This document shows positions 44,399 through 52,498 of a DNA stretch of 64,000 bases, piece after piece. Within the stretch, counting starts at the first letter, position 1. Each line of letters begins with the position of its first letter. The stretch covers positions 1,116,001 to 1,180,000 of the forward strand of contig CU207211.1 of assembly GCA_000026125.1 (NCBI GenBank), written 5' to 3'. This DNA comes from Herminiimonas arsenicoxydans. GTDB lineage: Bacteria > Pseudomonadota > Gammaproteobacteria > Burkholderiales > Burkholderiaceae_D. A program made the translations under genes and the position numbers. The notes beneath the pieces are model-generated. The model made no database searches and had not been told where the DNA came from. It saw only the letters and a list, made by a program, of their open reading frames with translations.

Positions 44399-44688
44399 AT
44401 CGATTCCCTGGCGAAGTAGGCGGCGGCTTTTTTTAAAATGTCGCGCTCCATCTTCAGTTTGGCGACTTCTTTGCGCAACCTTGCTATCTCAAGTTGCTCT
44501 GGTTTGAGTTGACCATGCCCGGGAAAGGCATGCGATGCATCTTCCGATACGGCATGAACCCATTTGCGCAATACGTTCTCGTGCACATTGAGGTCTTTGG
44601 CGGCCTGCACGATTGAAACACCTCGTTCTTTAACTAGCCTAACCGCCTCTACCTTGAACTCCTTGCTGAACTGTCTACGATTTGCCAT
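44395..44688 (-). CDS. IS3-family transposase OrfA (helix-turn-helix part)
   Basis: A 97-residue DNA-binding part of the IS3 transposase: RRQFSKEFKVEAVRLVKERG, the helix-turn-helix with VVQAAKDL-like region and NVLRKWV, then a leucine-zipper segment LEIARLRKEVAKLKMERDIL. Near its end the minus strand reads A7G (complement of T7 at 44428-44434), the usual slippery site for -1 programmed frameshifting into orfB. Confidence 0.95.
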   Translation of the reverse strand: MANRRQFSKEFKVEAVRLVKERGVSIVQAAKDLNVHENVLRKWVHAVSEDASHAFPGHGQLKPEQLEIARLRKEVAKLKMERDILKKAAAYFARESM

Positions 44689-44753
44689 TTATTTCCTCCT
44701 GATTGATTAAAACACCTTATCTTGGTGTCTTTCAAGTCAGGGACAGGCCAAAG

Positions 44754-45162
44754 TGGAAATCTTTTACGAGAGCAGGACAGAATGGGTACCTATTTCGATT
44801 TACTTTCCGATCATCCTTTGGGAGTAGGACTCTCTCATACCTTGGGTTTGAATGATTGGGGTTCAGCAAGTGCTTTTTTCTTTTGGGTAATTTCTGGAGG
44901 GTTACCTGCCCTTATATTGCTTGTCTTTTTTTTCGGCTATATCTTCTTTTACTTTTGCCACCCACTATTAATATCAGGAAATAATGTATACAAATATATT
45001 GCGGCTTCGTTTATCGGTCACAGTATTCACAATCTTTCATATGGCAATTGGCTAGCACCGTTTTTTTTAATACATTTGGCAATTTTAATTATGACTTGTC
45101 GGCAACTTATGCAAAAAATGAAATTTCAAATCAAATCAAAATTTGAAATCACTGCAAATTAA
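44754..45162 (+). pseudogene. wzy: 3' part of the interrupted Wzy-like polymerase gene
   Basis: This continues the polymerase frame: after the second AAG copy it reads SGNLLREQDRMGTYFDLLSDHPLGVGLSHTLG in two stretches. The polar segment and GVGLSHT resemble the second periplasmic loop of Wzy and O-antigen ligases, and three more hydrophobic helices follow. The stop codon is directly followed by the ATG of the next gene. On its own this piece has no start that would give a functional polymerase. Confidence 0.85.
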
Positions 45163-46116
45163 ATGAAAACAATAGTGATAACTGGTGCCTCTGGTTATAT
45201 TGGCCGCTGTCTCGTGACTAAGCTTTTAGCGCTTGGAGACTATCGAGTAAAAGTGCTAACAAGGCATAGCCAAGAAATTTCATCTTCTGCCTGCTTATTT
45301 CCAAATAGCGTGGAGGTTGTGATTGGAGACTTACAGGCTCCTGAATTGTTGACGGGATTGTTTGAGCGGGATTGTACGGTTATTAATCTTGTATATATGT
45401 GGGGGGCAGGTATAGCAGATAACGTCGCTGTCACTACCAATTTGCTGAGGTTATGCAGCGCCGCCGGTGTCGGAAGAATTATTCACTGTAGCACTGCCGC
45501 CGTAGTTGGACGTGTCGAAGAAAATGATGTTACCGAAGATACAGTTTCAAATCCGATTACCGAATATGGCAAAACTAAACTCGCGGTAGAAGAAGTTATT
45601 AGAGGGGCACAGAACTTTTGTGATGTCGCGATTTTACGCCCTACCGCGGTATTTGGAATTGATGGTGCACCTTTAAAAAAGCTGGCTTCTGATCTTGCCG
45701 CTGGAAAACGGGTCACTAATTATCTCAAGTCCTGTCTTTTCGGCAGGCGCAGAATGAATCTGGTTCATGTCGATAATGTGGTGGCATCTTTGCTTTTTTT
45801 TATCGATTACCAAGATAAATTCGGAGCGGAAATTTTTATAGTTTCTGACGATGATGACCCTTCCAATAATTTCGCGGATGTCGAACATTTCTTAATGAAT
45901 AGACTCGCCATTCCCCCGTATAAATTTCCTCGTTTTTTAATTCCTTTGGGTGTATTGAGCTTTATCTTAAATAGACTCGGTAGAAACAATGTGAACCCTC
46001 GCTGTAATTATTCTCCCAATAAAATTAGCGCTTTAGGATTTAGACGACCTAAGAGTTTCATGAGTGGCTTGGAAGAGTACGCTGAATGGTGGCGCTCTAC
46101 TGGATTGAGACAATGA
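45163..46116 (+). CDS. NAD-dependent epimerase/dehydratase family protein
   Basis: A 317-residue extended short-chain dehydrogenase: VITGASGYIGRCLVTKLLALG (GxxGxxG), VINLVYMWGAGIADN, S/T in IIHCSTAAVVG and the catalytic Y-x3-K in TEYGKTKLAVEEV, then ILRPTAVFG. The C-terminal half has a hydrophobic stretch (FPRFLIPLGVLSFILN). The substrate is unknown. It is the last markedly A+T-rich gene before the cluster returns toward the base composition of the flanks. Confidence 0.82.
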   Translation: MKTIVITGASGYIGRCLVTKLLALGDYRVKVLTRHSQEISSSACLFPNSVEVVIGDLQAPELLTGLFERDCTVINLVYMWGAGIADNVAVTTNLLRLCSAAGVGRIIHCSTAAVVGRVEENDVTEDTVSNPITEYGKTKLAVEEVIRGAQNFCDVAILRPTAVFGIDGAPLKKLASDLAAGKRVTNYLKSCLFGRRRMNLVHVDNVVASLLFFIDYQDKFGAEIFIVSDDDDPSNNFADVEHFLMNRLAIPPYKFPRFLIPLGVLSFILNRLGRNNVNPRCNYSPNKISALGFRRPKSFMSGLEEYAEWWRSTGLRQ

Positions 46117-47267
46117 AAGCTTGTCCAATGCGGGTACTCAACGTCAACTCTTCTCTTGACTTCAGGAGTGGTGGTGGCACGGCGGAGCGTACATTCCAGA
46201 TGAGCCGCTTTTTGGCCAGAGTGAATACAAAATGTACCGTATTTACCATTGATACAGGGCTTGATCAGGCTAGAGTCGCGGCGCTTAAACCGGCCGAGGT
46301 CGTCGCCATACCATTGTTATGGCGGCGATTTTATGTCCCGAAAATAAACTGGAACACGATTCGAAAATTAGTAAATGATGCAGACATCATTCACTTAATG
46401 GGACATTGGGGCGTGCTGAACGCATTGGTTTATGTGGCCGCCCGTAGTGCGGGGAAGCCCTATGTTGTTTGTCCTGCTGGGGCATTGCCTATATTTGGCC
46501 GCTCTGCTGTTCTCAAGCGCTTATACAATTTTCTGATTGGCAATGCAATTATCAGAAATGCGTCTGCGTGGATAGCTGTGACACCAATCGAGTTTGCCCA
46601 ATTTGAAAAATATGGTGTTCCTGCATCGAGCATTACCGTCATTCCGAATGGTGTCGCAGTTGAGGATTTTCCGGCTGTAGATGTGACAGCATTTCGTGAA
46701 GCGAAAGCTCTTCCCGATCGGCCCTTGATATTATTCATGGGGCGTCTGAACCTGATCAAAGGGCCAGACTTGCTGTTGGAAGCCTTTGCATCGATAAAAG
46801 ACAGAATTAATGACTTCCATCTTGCGTTTGCCGGACCAGATGAGGGAATGCAGGATGGATTGCTTGAATTTGCGCGCCAGAATGGAATCGCCGATCGGGT
46901 ACATTTTCTGGGTTTTGTGAGCGGGCACGACAAGGTTGCGGCTTATCGTTCAGCGACGCTGCTCGCTGTACCCTCAAGACAGGAGGCGATGTCGATAGTG
47001 GCATTGGAGGCCGGAATTTGTGGCAGGCCGGTTTTGGTAACCGATCAATGCGGATTCGGAGAAATCAAGTCGATTTGCTCTGACCTTGAGACTACTGCCG
47101 ACGCTGCTGGTATCGCAGCCGGGTTGGAGAGCGTGATTACGGAGCCGGGTATGCTGGAGCGTCTTGGACTTCTTTTCCGTGATTTTGTTATGCAACGATA
47201 TACATGGGAGTCCATCGTTGCCGAGTATCTGAAACTATATAAAAACATACTGACGGTAAAAAAATGA
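46113..47267 (+). CDS. Glycosyltransferase family 4
   Basis: A 384-residue GT-B retaining glycosyltransferase. It starts VLNVNSSLDFRSGGGTAERTF, includes HLMGHWGVLNALVYVAAR and YVVCPAGALPIFGRS, and has the donor half with LFMGRLNLIKGPDLLLEAF, FAGPDEGM and PSRQEAMSIVALEAG (EX7E-type). ATG 46113 lies in a 4-bp overlap with the preceding stop, which favours it over an upstream in-frame start. The end overlaps the next gene by 4 bp. Confidence 0.88.
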   Translation: MKACPMRVLNVNSSLDFRSGGGTAERTFQMSRFLARVNTKCTVFTIDTGLDQARVAALKPAEVVAIPLLWRRFYVPKINWNTIRKLVNDADIIHLMGHWGVLNALVYVAARSAGKPYVVCPAGALPIFGRSAVLKRLYNFLIGNAIIRNASAWIAVTPIEFAQFEKYGVPASSITVIPNGVAVEDFPAVDVTAFREAKALPDRPLILFMGRLNLIKGPDLLLEAFASIKDRINDFHLAFAGPDEGMQDGLLEFARQNGIADRVHFLGFVSGHDKVAAYRSATLLAVPSRQEAMSIVALEAGICGRPVLVTDQCGFGEIKSICSDLETTADAAGIAAGLESVITEPGMLERLGLLFRDFVMQRYTWESIVAEYLKLYKNILTVKK

Positions 47268-48496
47268 AGGTACTTATCGTCAGCCAGTATTTTTGGCCTG
47301 AAAGCTTTCGTATCAATGAATTGATCCAGTCGCTGATAAAGAGGGGCGTGGATGTCGATGTATTGACGGGGCAGCCGAATTATCCGGAGGGTGTCGTATT
47401 TCCCGGCTACCGGGCGGGAGCTTGTCAACAAGAGTACTGGTCTGGCGCCAGGATATATCGTGTTCCCTTGGCTCCTAGGGGGAGCAAGAGTGCAATTAAA
47501 CTGGCCTTTAATTATTTGTCATTTGTCGTCTCTGGACTGTTGATCGGCCCTTGGATGCTGCGGAAAAATAATTATGATGTCATTTTCGTCTATGCTCCTT
47601 CCCCCATTCTGCAAGCTATTCCCGCCATTTTTTTGGGTTGGTTGAAACGCTGTGGTGTCATTGTCTGGGTTCAGGATCTATGGCCGGAAAGCTTGCAGGC
47701 GACCGGATATGTTCGCAATCCACGTATTCTTGCTGCCGTAGCGCAGGTAGTACGCTTCATTTATCGGCATAGCGATTTGTTGCTGGTTCAGTCGGAAGCT
47801 TTTGAGGCCCGAGTTGCGGCTTTGGCTCCAGGTACGCGGGTTGTCTATTACCCGAATTCAGTCGATTCGAGTTTTGCTGTGCCGTCTGAAATGTCGCTTC
47901 CCGATATTCCTGCATTGAAAGAGGGGTTTTGTATTGTGTTCGCCGGGAATATCGGCACCGGCCAGGCGGTAGAGGTTATCGTGGAGGCAGCAGCTTTGCT
48001 GACGGAGTATGCAGATATCCGTTTCGTGGTGCTCGGTCACGGTAGTCGTTGGGATTGGATGCGGGAAGAAGTGCAAGTGCGTGGTTTAAGCAATGTGTAT
48101 TTGCCTGGGCGCTATCCAGTGGAGACGATGCCGGGACTCATGCAGAAGGCTTCCGCGCTGCTGGTAACTCTGGCGGATCAACCGATTTTCGCTGCGACAG
48201 TGCCAAGTAAAGTTCAAGCCTATATGGCCGCAGGTAAGCCAATTTTGGCTTGCCTGAATGGCGAGGGTGCGCGCCTGGTCAGTAAGGCGCAGGCTGGCTT
48301 GGTGAGTGCTGCCGAGAATGCGCAAGCATTGGCGGATTCTATATTGTGTTTATATAAAATGACTGATGCCGAAAGAGCACAAATGGGGGAAAATGGTCGC
48401 CGCTATTTTAAAGAGCATTTTGATCAGGATATTTTGACGGACCAACTCATCGACCACTTCCATGCGGTCTCCGCATCAAGTAAGGGCCAGGAATGA
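47264..48496 (+). CDS. Glycosyltransferase family 4, WbuB-like
   Basis: A 410-residue GT-B enzyme close in layout to WbuB-type transferases, which use 6-deoxy-HexNAc donors. It starts MKVLIVSQYFWPESFRINEL, followed by GQPNYPEGVVFPGYR, VIFVYAPSPILQAIPAIFL (membrane-facing helix) and WVQDLWPESLQATGY. The donor half contains FAGNIGTGQAVEVI and a VPSKVQAYMAAGKPIL element. It overlaps the next gene by 4 bp, and the next three genes make a UDP-L-6-deoxy-HexNAc, which supports that as the donor (inference). Confidence 0.86.
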   Translation: MKVLIVSQYFWPESFRINELIQSLIKRGVDVDVLTGQPNYPEGVVFPGYRAGACQQEYWSGARIYRVPLAPRGSKSAIKLAFNYLSFVVSGLLIGPWMLRKNNYDVIFVYAPSPILQAIPAIFLGWLKRCGVIVWVQDLWPESLQATGYVRNPRILAAVAQVVRFIYRHSDLLLVQSEAFEARVAALAPGTRVVYYPNSVDSSFAVPSEMSLPDIPALKEGFCIVFAGNIGTGQAVEVIVEAAALLTEYADIRFVVLGHGSRWDWMREEVQVRGLSNVYLPGRYPVETMPGLMQKASALLVTLADQPIFAATVPSKVQAYMAAGKPILACLNGEGARLVSKAQAGLVSAAENAQALADSILCLYKMTDAERAQMGENGRRYFKEHFDQDILTDQLIDHFHAVSASSKGQE

Positions 48497-49347
48497 AAAT
48501 TTTAGTATTAGGTGCCAGCGGCATGTTGGGAAGTGCCGTTATGCGCGTGCTGAGTGAAAAAAAAGACTGGCAACTGTTCGGGACAGTTCGCTCGGCGAAC
48601 GCAGGCCGTTTTTTTTCGCCTCAGATTGCGGAATGTTTATTACCGGGTTGCGATGTCGAAAATCATGATGCTTTGGTCAAGGTATTCGACAGGGTCAAGC
48701 CGACAGTTGTCATCAATTGCATAGGCTTGGTCAAGCAATTGGCCGATGCGGATGATCCCTTGTTAGCACTACCTATCAATTCTTTGTTGCCGCATCGCCT
48801 GGCGGCTCTTTGCAATTTAAGCGGAGCACGCCTGATTCATATCAGTACCGATTGTGTATTTAAAGGTGATAAAGGGGCATATGAAGAGAAAGATATCTCT
48901 GACGCGACTGATTTATACGGCAAGTCAAAATTCCTAGGAGAGGTTTCTCTCCCACAAACTTTGACCTTGAGAACGTCGATCATTGGACATGAGCTGCAAA
49001 ATGCGCATGGTTTGGTGGAATGGTTTCTTGAGCAAAAAGATCGTTGCAATGGATATAAACGATCGATTTTTTCTGGCTTGCCGACGGTTGCTTTGGCACA
49101 GTTTATTCGTGATGTTGTTATTCCTAGAGCTGACTTGTCAGGGTTGTATCATGTGGCAGCCAAACCGATATCAAAGTTTGATTTGCTTGCGCTTATAGCA
49201 GACGTTTACGGCAAAGAGATCAACATCCTAGCCGATGAGAGCGTAGTGATTAACCGTTCATTGAGTGCAGAGAAACTCAGGCAAGACACAGGATATGAAG
49301 CGCCGGATTGGCGTAGTCTTATTCAATTAATGCATCTTTATAAATAG
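48493..49347 (+). CDS. RmlD-like sugar-nucleotide reductase (WbvR-type)
   Basis: A 284-residue short-chain reductase of the RmlD type: VLGASGMLGSAVMRVL (GxxGxxG), VVINCIGLVKQL, ISTDCVFKGDKG and Y-x3-K in DLYGKSKFLGEV. In FucNAc loci the matching reductase (CapF/WbjC/FnlB) is about 370 residues with a C-terminal cupin domain, which is absent here. The short form corresponds to WbvR of Vibrio cholerae O37, which acts between WbvB- and WbvD-type enzymes towards UDP-L-rhamnosamine and UDP-L-QuiNAc. The call rests on length and neighbours. Confidence 0.78.
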   Translation: MKILVLGASGMLGSAVMRVLSEKKDWQLFGTVRSANAGRFFSPQIAECLLPGCDVENHDALVKVFDRVKPTVVINCIGLVKQLADADDPLLALPINSLLPHRLAALCNLSGARLIHISTDCVFKGDKGAYEEKDISDATDLYGKSKFLGEVSLPQTLTLRTSIIGHELQNAHGLVEWFLEQKDRCNGYKRSIFSGLPTVALAQFIRDVVIPRADLSGLYHVAAKPISKFDLLALIADVYGKEINILADESVVINRSLSAEKLRQDTGYEAPDWRSLIQLMHLYK

Positions 49348-49360
49348 AAAAATTAAGCAT

Positions 49361-50371
49361 ATGTTTGACGATAAAGTATTGATGATCACCGGCGGAACAG
49401 GCTCATTTGGGAACGCTGTGCTTACCCGGTTTTTGTCGACGGCGGTACGTGAAATTCGTATTTTCAGCCGTGACGAGAAAAAACAGGAAGACATGCGGAT
49501 TGCGCTGAACAATCCGAAGTTGAAATTTTATATCGGCGACATTCGCAATTACGACAGTATCCATGAAGCGATGCATGGCGTGGATTACATCTTCCATGCC
49601 GCAGCGTTGAAACAGGTTCCGTCATGCGAGTTTTATCCGATGGAGGCAGTGCGTACCAATGTCCTCGGTACTGAAAATGTATTGAATGCAGCGGTTGCCA
49701 ATCGTGTGAAGAGAGTCGTGGTACTCAGTACGGACAAGGCAGTGTATCCAATCAATGCCATGGGTATTTCCAAGGCAATGATGGAAAAATTGATGGTCGC
49801 CAAAGCGCGCATGCGTTCTGCTGGCGAGACCGTTATCTGTGCGACGCGGTATGGCAATGTCATGGCTTCACGCGGGTCTGTGATTCCCCTGTTTGTTGGT
49901 CAGTTGAATGAGGGGAAGCCGCTGACGGTGACCGACCCGAATATGACGCGTTTTCTGATGTCCCTGGAAGATTCAGTCGATCTGGTATTACATGCCTTCG
50001 AGCATGGTGAGCAGGGAGATATTTTTATCCAGAAAGCGCCGGCATCGACGGTCGGTGATCTGGCCATCGCGTTGAAAGAAGTGTTTTCCAAAGATAATCC
50101 GGTGCGCGTGATTGGAACGCGGCATGGCGAGAAGCTATATGAATCCCTGGTATCTCGTGAAGAGATGGCGAAGGCTGATGATATGGGGCGCTATTTCAGA
50201 ATCCCCGCGGACAACCGCGATCTCAATTATGCGAAATATTTTGTTGAAGGCGAAACCAGAATTTCCGAGATCGACGACTACACGTCGCATAATACCGAGC
50301 GTTTGACTATTGAGCAGGTCAAAGAAATTTTATTGAAGCTGGATTTCATTCAAGAGCAACTGCATGCGTAA
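49361..50371 (+). CDS. UDP-GlcNAc 4,6-dehydratase/5-epimerase (FnlA/WbjB/CapE/WbvB type)
   Basis: The enzyme makes UDP-4-keto-6-deoxy-L-HexNAc sugars from UDP-GlcNAc, the first step to L-FucNAc, L-RhaNAc and L-QuiNAc. The 336 residues match CapE closely in MFDDKVLMITGGTGSFGNAV, RIFSRDEKKQEDMR, FHAAALKQVPSCEFYPMEAV, STDKAVYPINAMGISKAMMEK and GTRHGEKLYESL. Unlike WbpM there is no membrane domain. It overlaps the next gene by 8 bp. Because enzymes of this type pass through the PseB product, it might also feed the pseudaminic module, which lacks pseB. Confidence 0.92.
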   Translation: MFDDKVLMITGGTGSFGNAVLTRFLSTAVREIRIFSRDEKKQEDMRIALNNPKLKFYIGDIRNYDSIHEAMHGVDYIFHAAALKQVPSCEFYPMEAVRTNVLGTENVLNAAVANRVKRVVVLSTDKAVYPINAMGISKAMMEKLMVAKARMRSAGETVICATRYGNVMASRGSVIPLFVGQLNEGKPLTVTDPNMTRFLMSLEDSVDLVLHAFEHGEQGDIFIQKAPASTVGDLAIALKEVFSKDNPVRVIGTRHGEKLYESLVSREEMAKADDMGRYFRIPADNRDLNYAKYFVEGETRISEIDDYTSHNTERLTIEQVKEILLKLDFIQEQLHA

Positions 50372-51488
50372 AGTCATGACGATTGTCGGCACACGACCGG
50401 AACTCATCAAGATGAGCCGGGTGATTGCCGAACTTGAAAAACATACTCAGCATATCTTGGTACATACCGGCCAGAACTACGATTACGAACTAAACCAGGT
50501 TTTTTTCGACGATCTGGAAATCCGCAAGCCGGATTATTTTCTGGATGCCGCCGGTACAAATGCAGCGCAGACGATCGCACAAGTGATCATGAAGGCAGAT
50601 GAGGTTTTTGAAATCGAGAAGCCTGATGCCTTGCTGCTCTATGGCGATACCAACTCCTGTCTTGCCATCATTCCGGCCAAACGTCGCAAGATCCCGGTGT
50701 TCCATATGGAAGCAGGGAACCGCTGTTTTGATCAGCGTGTCCCTGAAGAATTGAATCGCAAGGTACTGGATCATCTGGCAGACATCAATATGGTGCTGAC
50801 AGAGCATGCCCGACGTTATTTGCTTGCCGAAGGAATCAAGGCTGAAACCATCATCAAGACCGGCTCACACATGCGCGAAGTTCTTGATTTTTACAAGCCG
50901 AAAATTGATCAGTCGGATGTGGTGCAGCGCCTGTCGCTGGAAAGCCGCAAGTATTTCCTGGTTAGCGCGCATAGGGAGGAGAACGTCGATTCATCCGAGG
51001 CCTTGCGCGATTTGCTGGAAACGCTGGATGCTTTGGTCAAGCGTTACGGTTACCCGGTTCTGGTATCGACGCATCCAAGGACGTTCAAGCGCCTTGAGGA
51101 ATTGGGGCATGGGCCGCTGGATGAAAGAATCATTCTTTCCAAGCCATTCGGTTTCATTGATTACATCAAGTTGCAAATGGAGGCCTTCTGCGTTCTGTCG
51201 GATAGTGGAACGATCACGGAAGAGACTTCCTTGTTGAATTTGTGTTCCATCACCCTGCGTAATGCGCACGAACGTCCAGAAGGTATGGATGTGGGCACCC
51301 TGATCATGTCTGGTTTGAGAGCGGATCGGGTCATCGAGGCAATCGACATTGTGACGTCTCAATACACGTCACATTCTGCGCCGGTTCTTCCCGTCGCTGA
51401 TTACGAAAATCCTTATGTATCGAAGCAGGTGATACGAGTCGTAGCCAGCTATATCGACTATATCAATCGGGTTGTCTGGTCAAAATAG
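50364..51488 (+). CDS. UDP-HexNAc 2-epimerase (WecB-like; FnlC/WbjD/WbvD type)
   Basis: A 374-residue non-hydrolysing 2-epimerase of the WecB superfamily. It has IVGTRPELIKMSRVI at the start, HTGQNYDYELNQVFF, YGDTNSCLAI, HMEAGNRCFDQRVPEELNRKVLD (in pieces), SAHREENVD and LSDSGTITEETSLL. It follows the FnlA-type dehydratase with an 8-bp overlap, so it most likely inverts C2 of the L-sugar in the last step. The product is UDP-L-QuiNAc with a WbvR-type reductase, or UDP-L-FucNAc with a FnlB-type reductase. Confidence 0.9.
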   Translation: MRKVMTIVGTRPELIKMSRVIAELEKHTQHILVHTGQNYDYELNQVFFDDLEIRKPDYFLDAAGTNAAQTIAQVIMKADEVFEIEKPDALLLYGDTNSCLAIIPAKRRKIPVFHMEAGNRCFDQRVPEELNRKVLDHLADINMVLTEHARRYLLAEGIKAETIIKTGSHMREVLDFYKPKIDQSDVVQRLSLESRKYFLVSAHREENVDSSEALRDLLETLDALVKRYGYPVLVSTHPRTFKRLEELGHGPLDERIILSKPFGFIDYIKLQMEAFCVLSDSGTITEETSLLNLCSITLRNAHERPEGMDVGTLIMSGLRADRVIEAIDIVTSQYTSHSAPVLPVADYENPYVSKQVIRVVASYIDYINRVVWSK

Positions 51489-51499
51489 CTGAATGCGAT

Positions 51500-51520
51500 C
51501 GCGGACATATTGTCCGCGAA
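51500..51520 (+). terminator. Hairpin after the WecB-like gene
   Basis: CGCGGACA (51501-51508) pairs with TGTCCGCG (51512-51519) over a three-base loop in the 62-bp gap between two gene blocks. No T-run follows, so it is a weak or partial terminator at most. Confidence 0.4.
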
Positions 51521-51550
51521 TCTTGCCACGCCATACATTCGATAAATTCC

Positions 51551-52489
51551 ATGAATAAAATTCTTGTCACCGGTGCCAACGGTTTTGTCGGTAGCAGCCT
51601 GTGCGACACCTTATGTCGGCGCGGTATGGATTTTGTTCCTGTCGTACGCAAGGCGGATCTGAATGGACAGATATCTGTTGGAGATTTGGGCCCGGATACT
51701 GATTGGACGGCGGCATTGGACGGGTGTGATGTCGTGATTCATCTGGCTGCGCGTGTGCATGTGATGAACGATAGTGCAAGCGATCCGCTTGCTGCGTTTA
51801 GAGCGGTGAATGTCGATGCAACATTGAATCTGGCTCGTCAAGCACTTGCAAAGGGAGTCAAACGTTTTGTTTTCGTCAGCAGCATCAAGGTCAATGGCGA
51901 AGAGACGACAAATCAAGCATTTACGGCATTTGACGAACCCGCTCCGATCGATCCCTATGGTCAATCCAAGCTGGAAGCGGAGATCGCATTGCAGGAATTA
52001 GGCAATGTGACAGGGCTGGAAGTGGTGATCGTTCGCCCGCCTTTGGTGTACGGACCTGGCGTTCGAGCAAACTTTCGACGATTGATGCAACTCGTGAAAA
52101 TAGGTGTGCCTTTGCCGCTAGGCGCCATCCATAATCGCCGGAGCATGGTGGCAGTGGATAATCTGGTGGATCTGCTGGTTCTATGCGCCTCGCATCCTGC
52201 AGCAGCTGGACAGGTATTCATGGTATCGGATGACCATGACGTGAGTATTTCAGAATTGCTGCGTTTGCTGGCGGCAGCCATGGGGAAACGCAGCATGTTA
52301 TTAGCCCTGCCTGCAGGATTGATAGCAGGCGCAGCAGCAGTGTTAGGCAAGTCTGCCGTAGCGAGCCGCTTGCTGGGCTCGCTGCAAGTCGACATCAATC
52401 ATACAAAATCGACATTGCAATGGCAGCCGCCAGTAAGCATGGAATTTGCCTTGAAGAAAACAGTTGCCGCTTATCGGGCTCATTCCTGA
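51551..52489 (+). CDS. UDP-4-keto-HexNAc 4-reductase/epimerase (WbpV/WreQ-like)
   Basis: A 312-residue extended short-chain dehydrogenase: ILVTGANGFVGSSLCDTL, VVIHLAARVHVMND (the HVM motif seen in WbpV/WbpK and related Gne-like proteins), SSIKVNGE and the catalytic pair in DPYGQSKLEAE, then IVRPPLVYGPGV. It stands directly before a PglC-like phosphoglycosyltransferase and a WbpM-like dehydratase. In Pseudomonas and Rhizobium that set makes UDP-D-QuiNAc (or D-FucNAc) and loads it onto undecaprenyl phosphate. Which epimer is formed cannot be read. Confidence 0.82.
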   Translation: MNKILVTGANGFVGSSLCDTLCRRGMDFVPVVRKADLNGQISVGDLGPDTDWTAALDGCDVVIHLAARVHVMNDSASDPLAAFRAVNVDATLNLARQALAKGVKRFVFVSSIKVNGEETTNQAFTAFDEPAPIDPYGQSKLEAEIALQELGNVTGLEVVIVRPPLVYGPGVRANFRRLMQLVKIGVPLPLGAIHNRRSMVAVDNLVDLLVLCASHPAAAGQVFMVSDDHDVSISELLRLLAAAMGKRSMLLALPAGLIAGAAAVLGKSAVASRLLGSLQVDINHTKSTLQWQPPVSMEFALKKTVAAYRAHS

Positions 52490-52498
52490 CAAACTATT

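Larger units (their letters stand above)
43502..44750 (-). mobile_element. IS3-family insertion sequence, 1249 bp, flanked by AAG target duplication
   Basis: Both ends carry the inverted repeat TGGCCTGTCCC (43502-43512 and its complement ending at 44750), and the similarity continues to GAAAGACACC over about 27 bp. The 3-bp sequence AAG occurs on both sides (43499-43501 and 44751-44753), as expected for target duplication. Inside are overlapping orfA and orfB on the minus strand. Both frames are intact, so the element may still be active. Confidence 0.95.

Noticed and set aside
44722..45162. The piece after the IS as an independent small membrane gene
   Set aside because: Its apparent start lies inside the IS end; the frame joins precisely to the polymerase part before the IS once the element and one AAG are removed.
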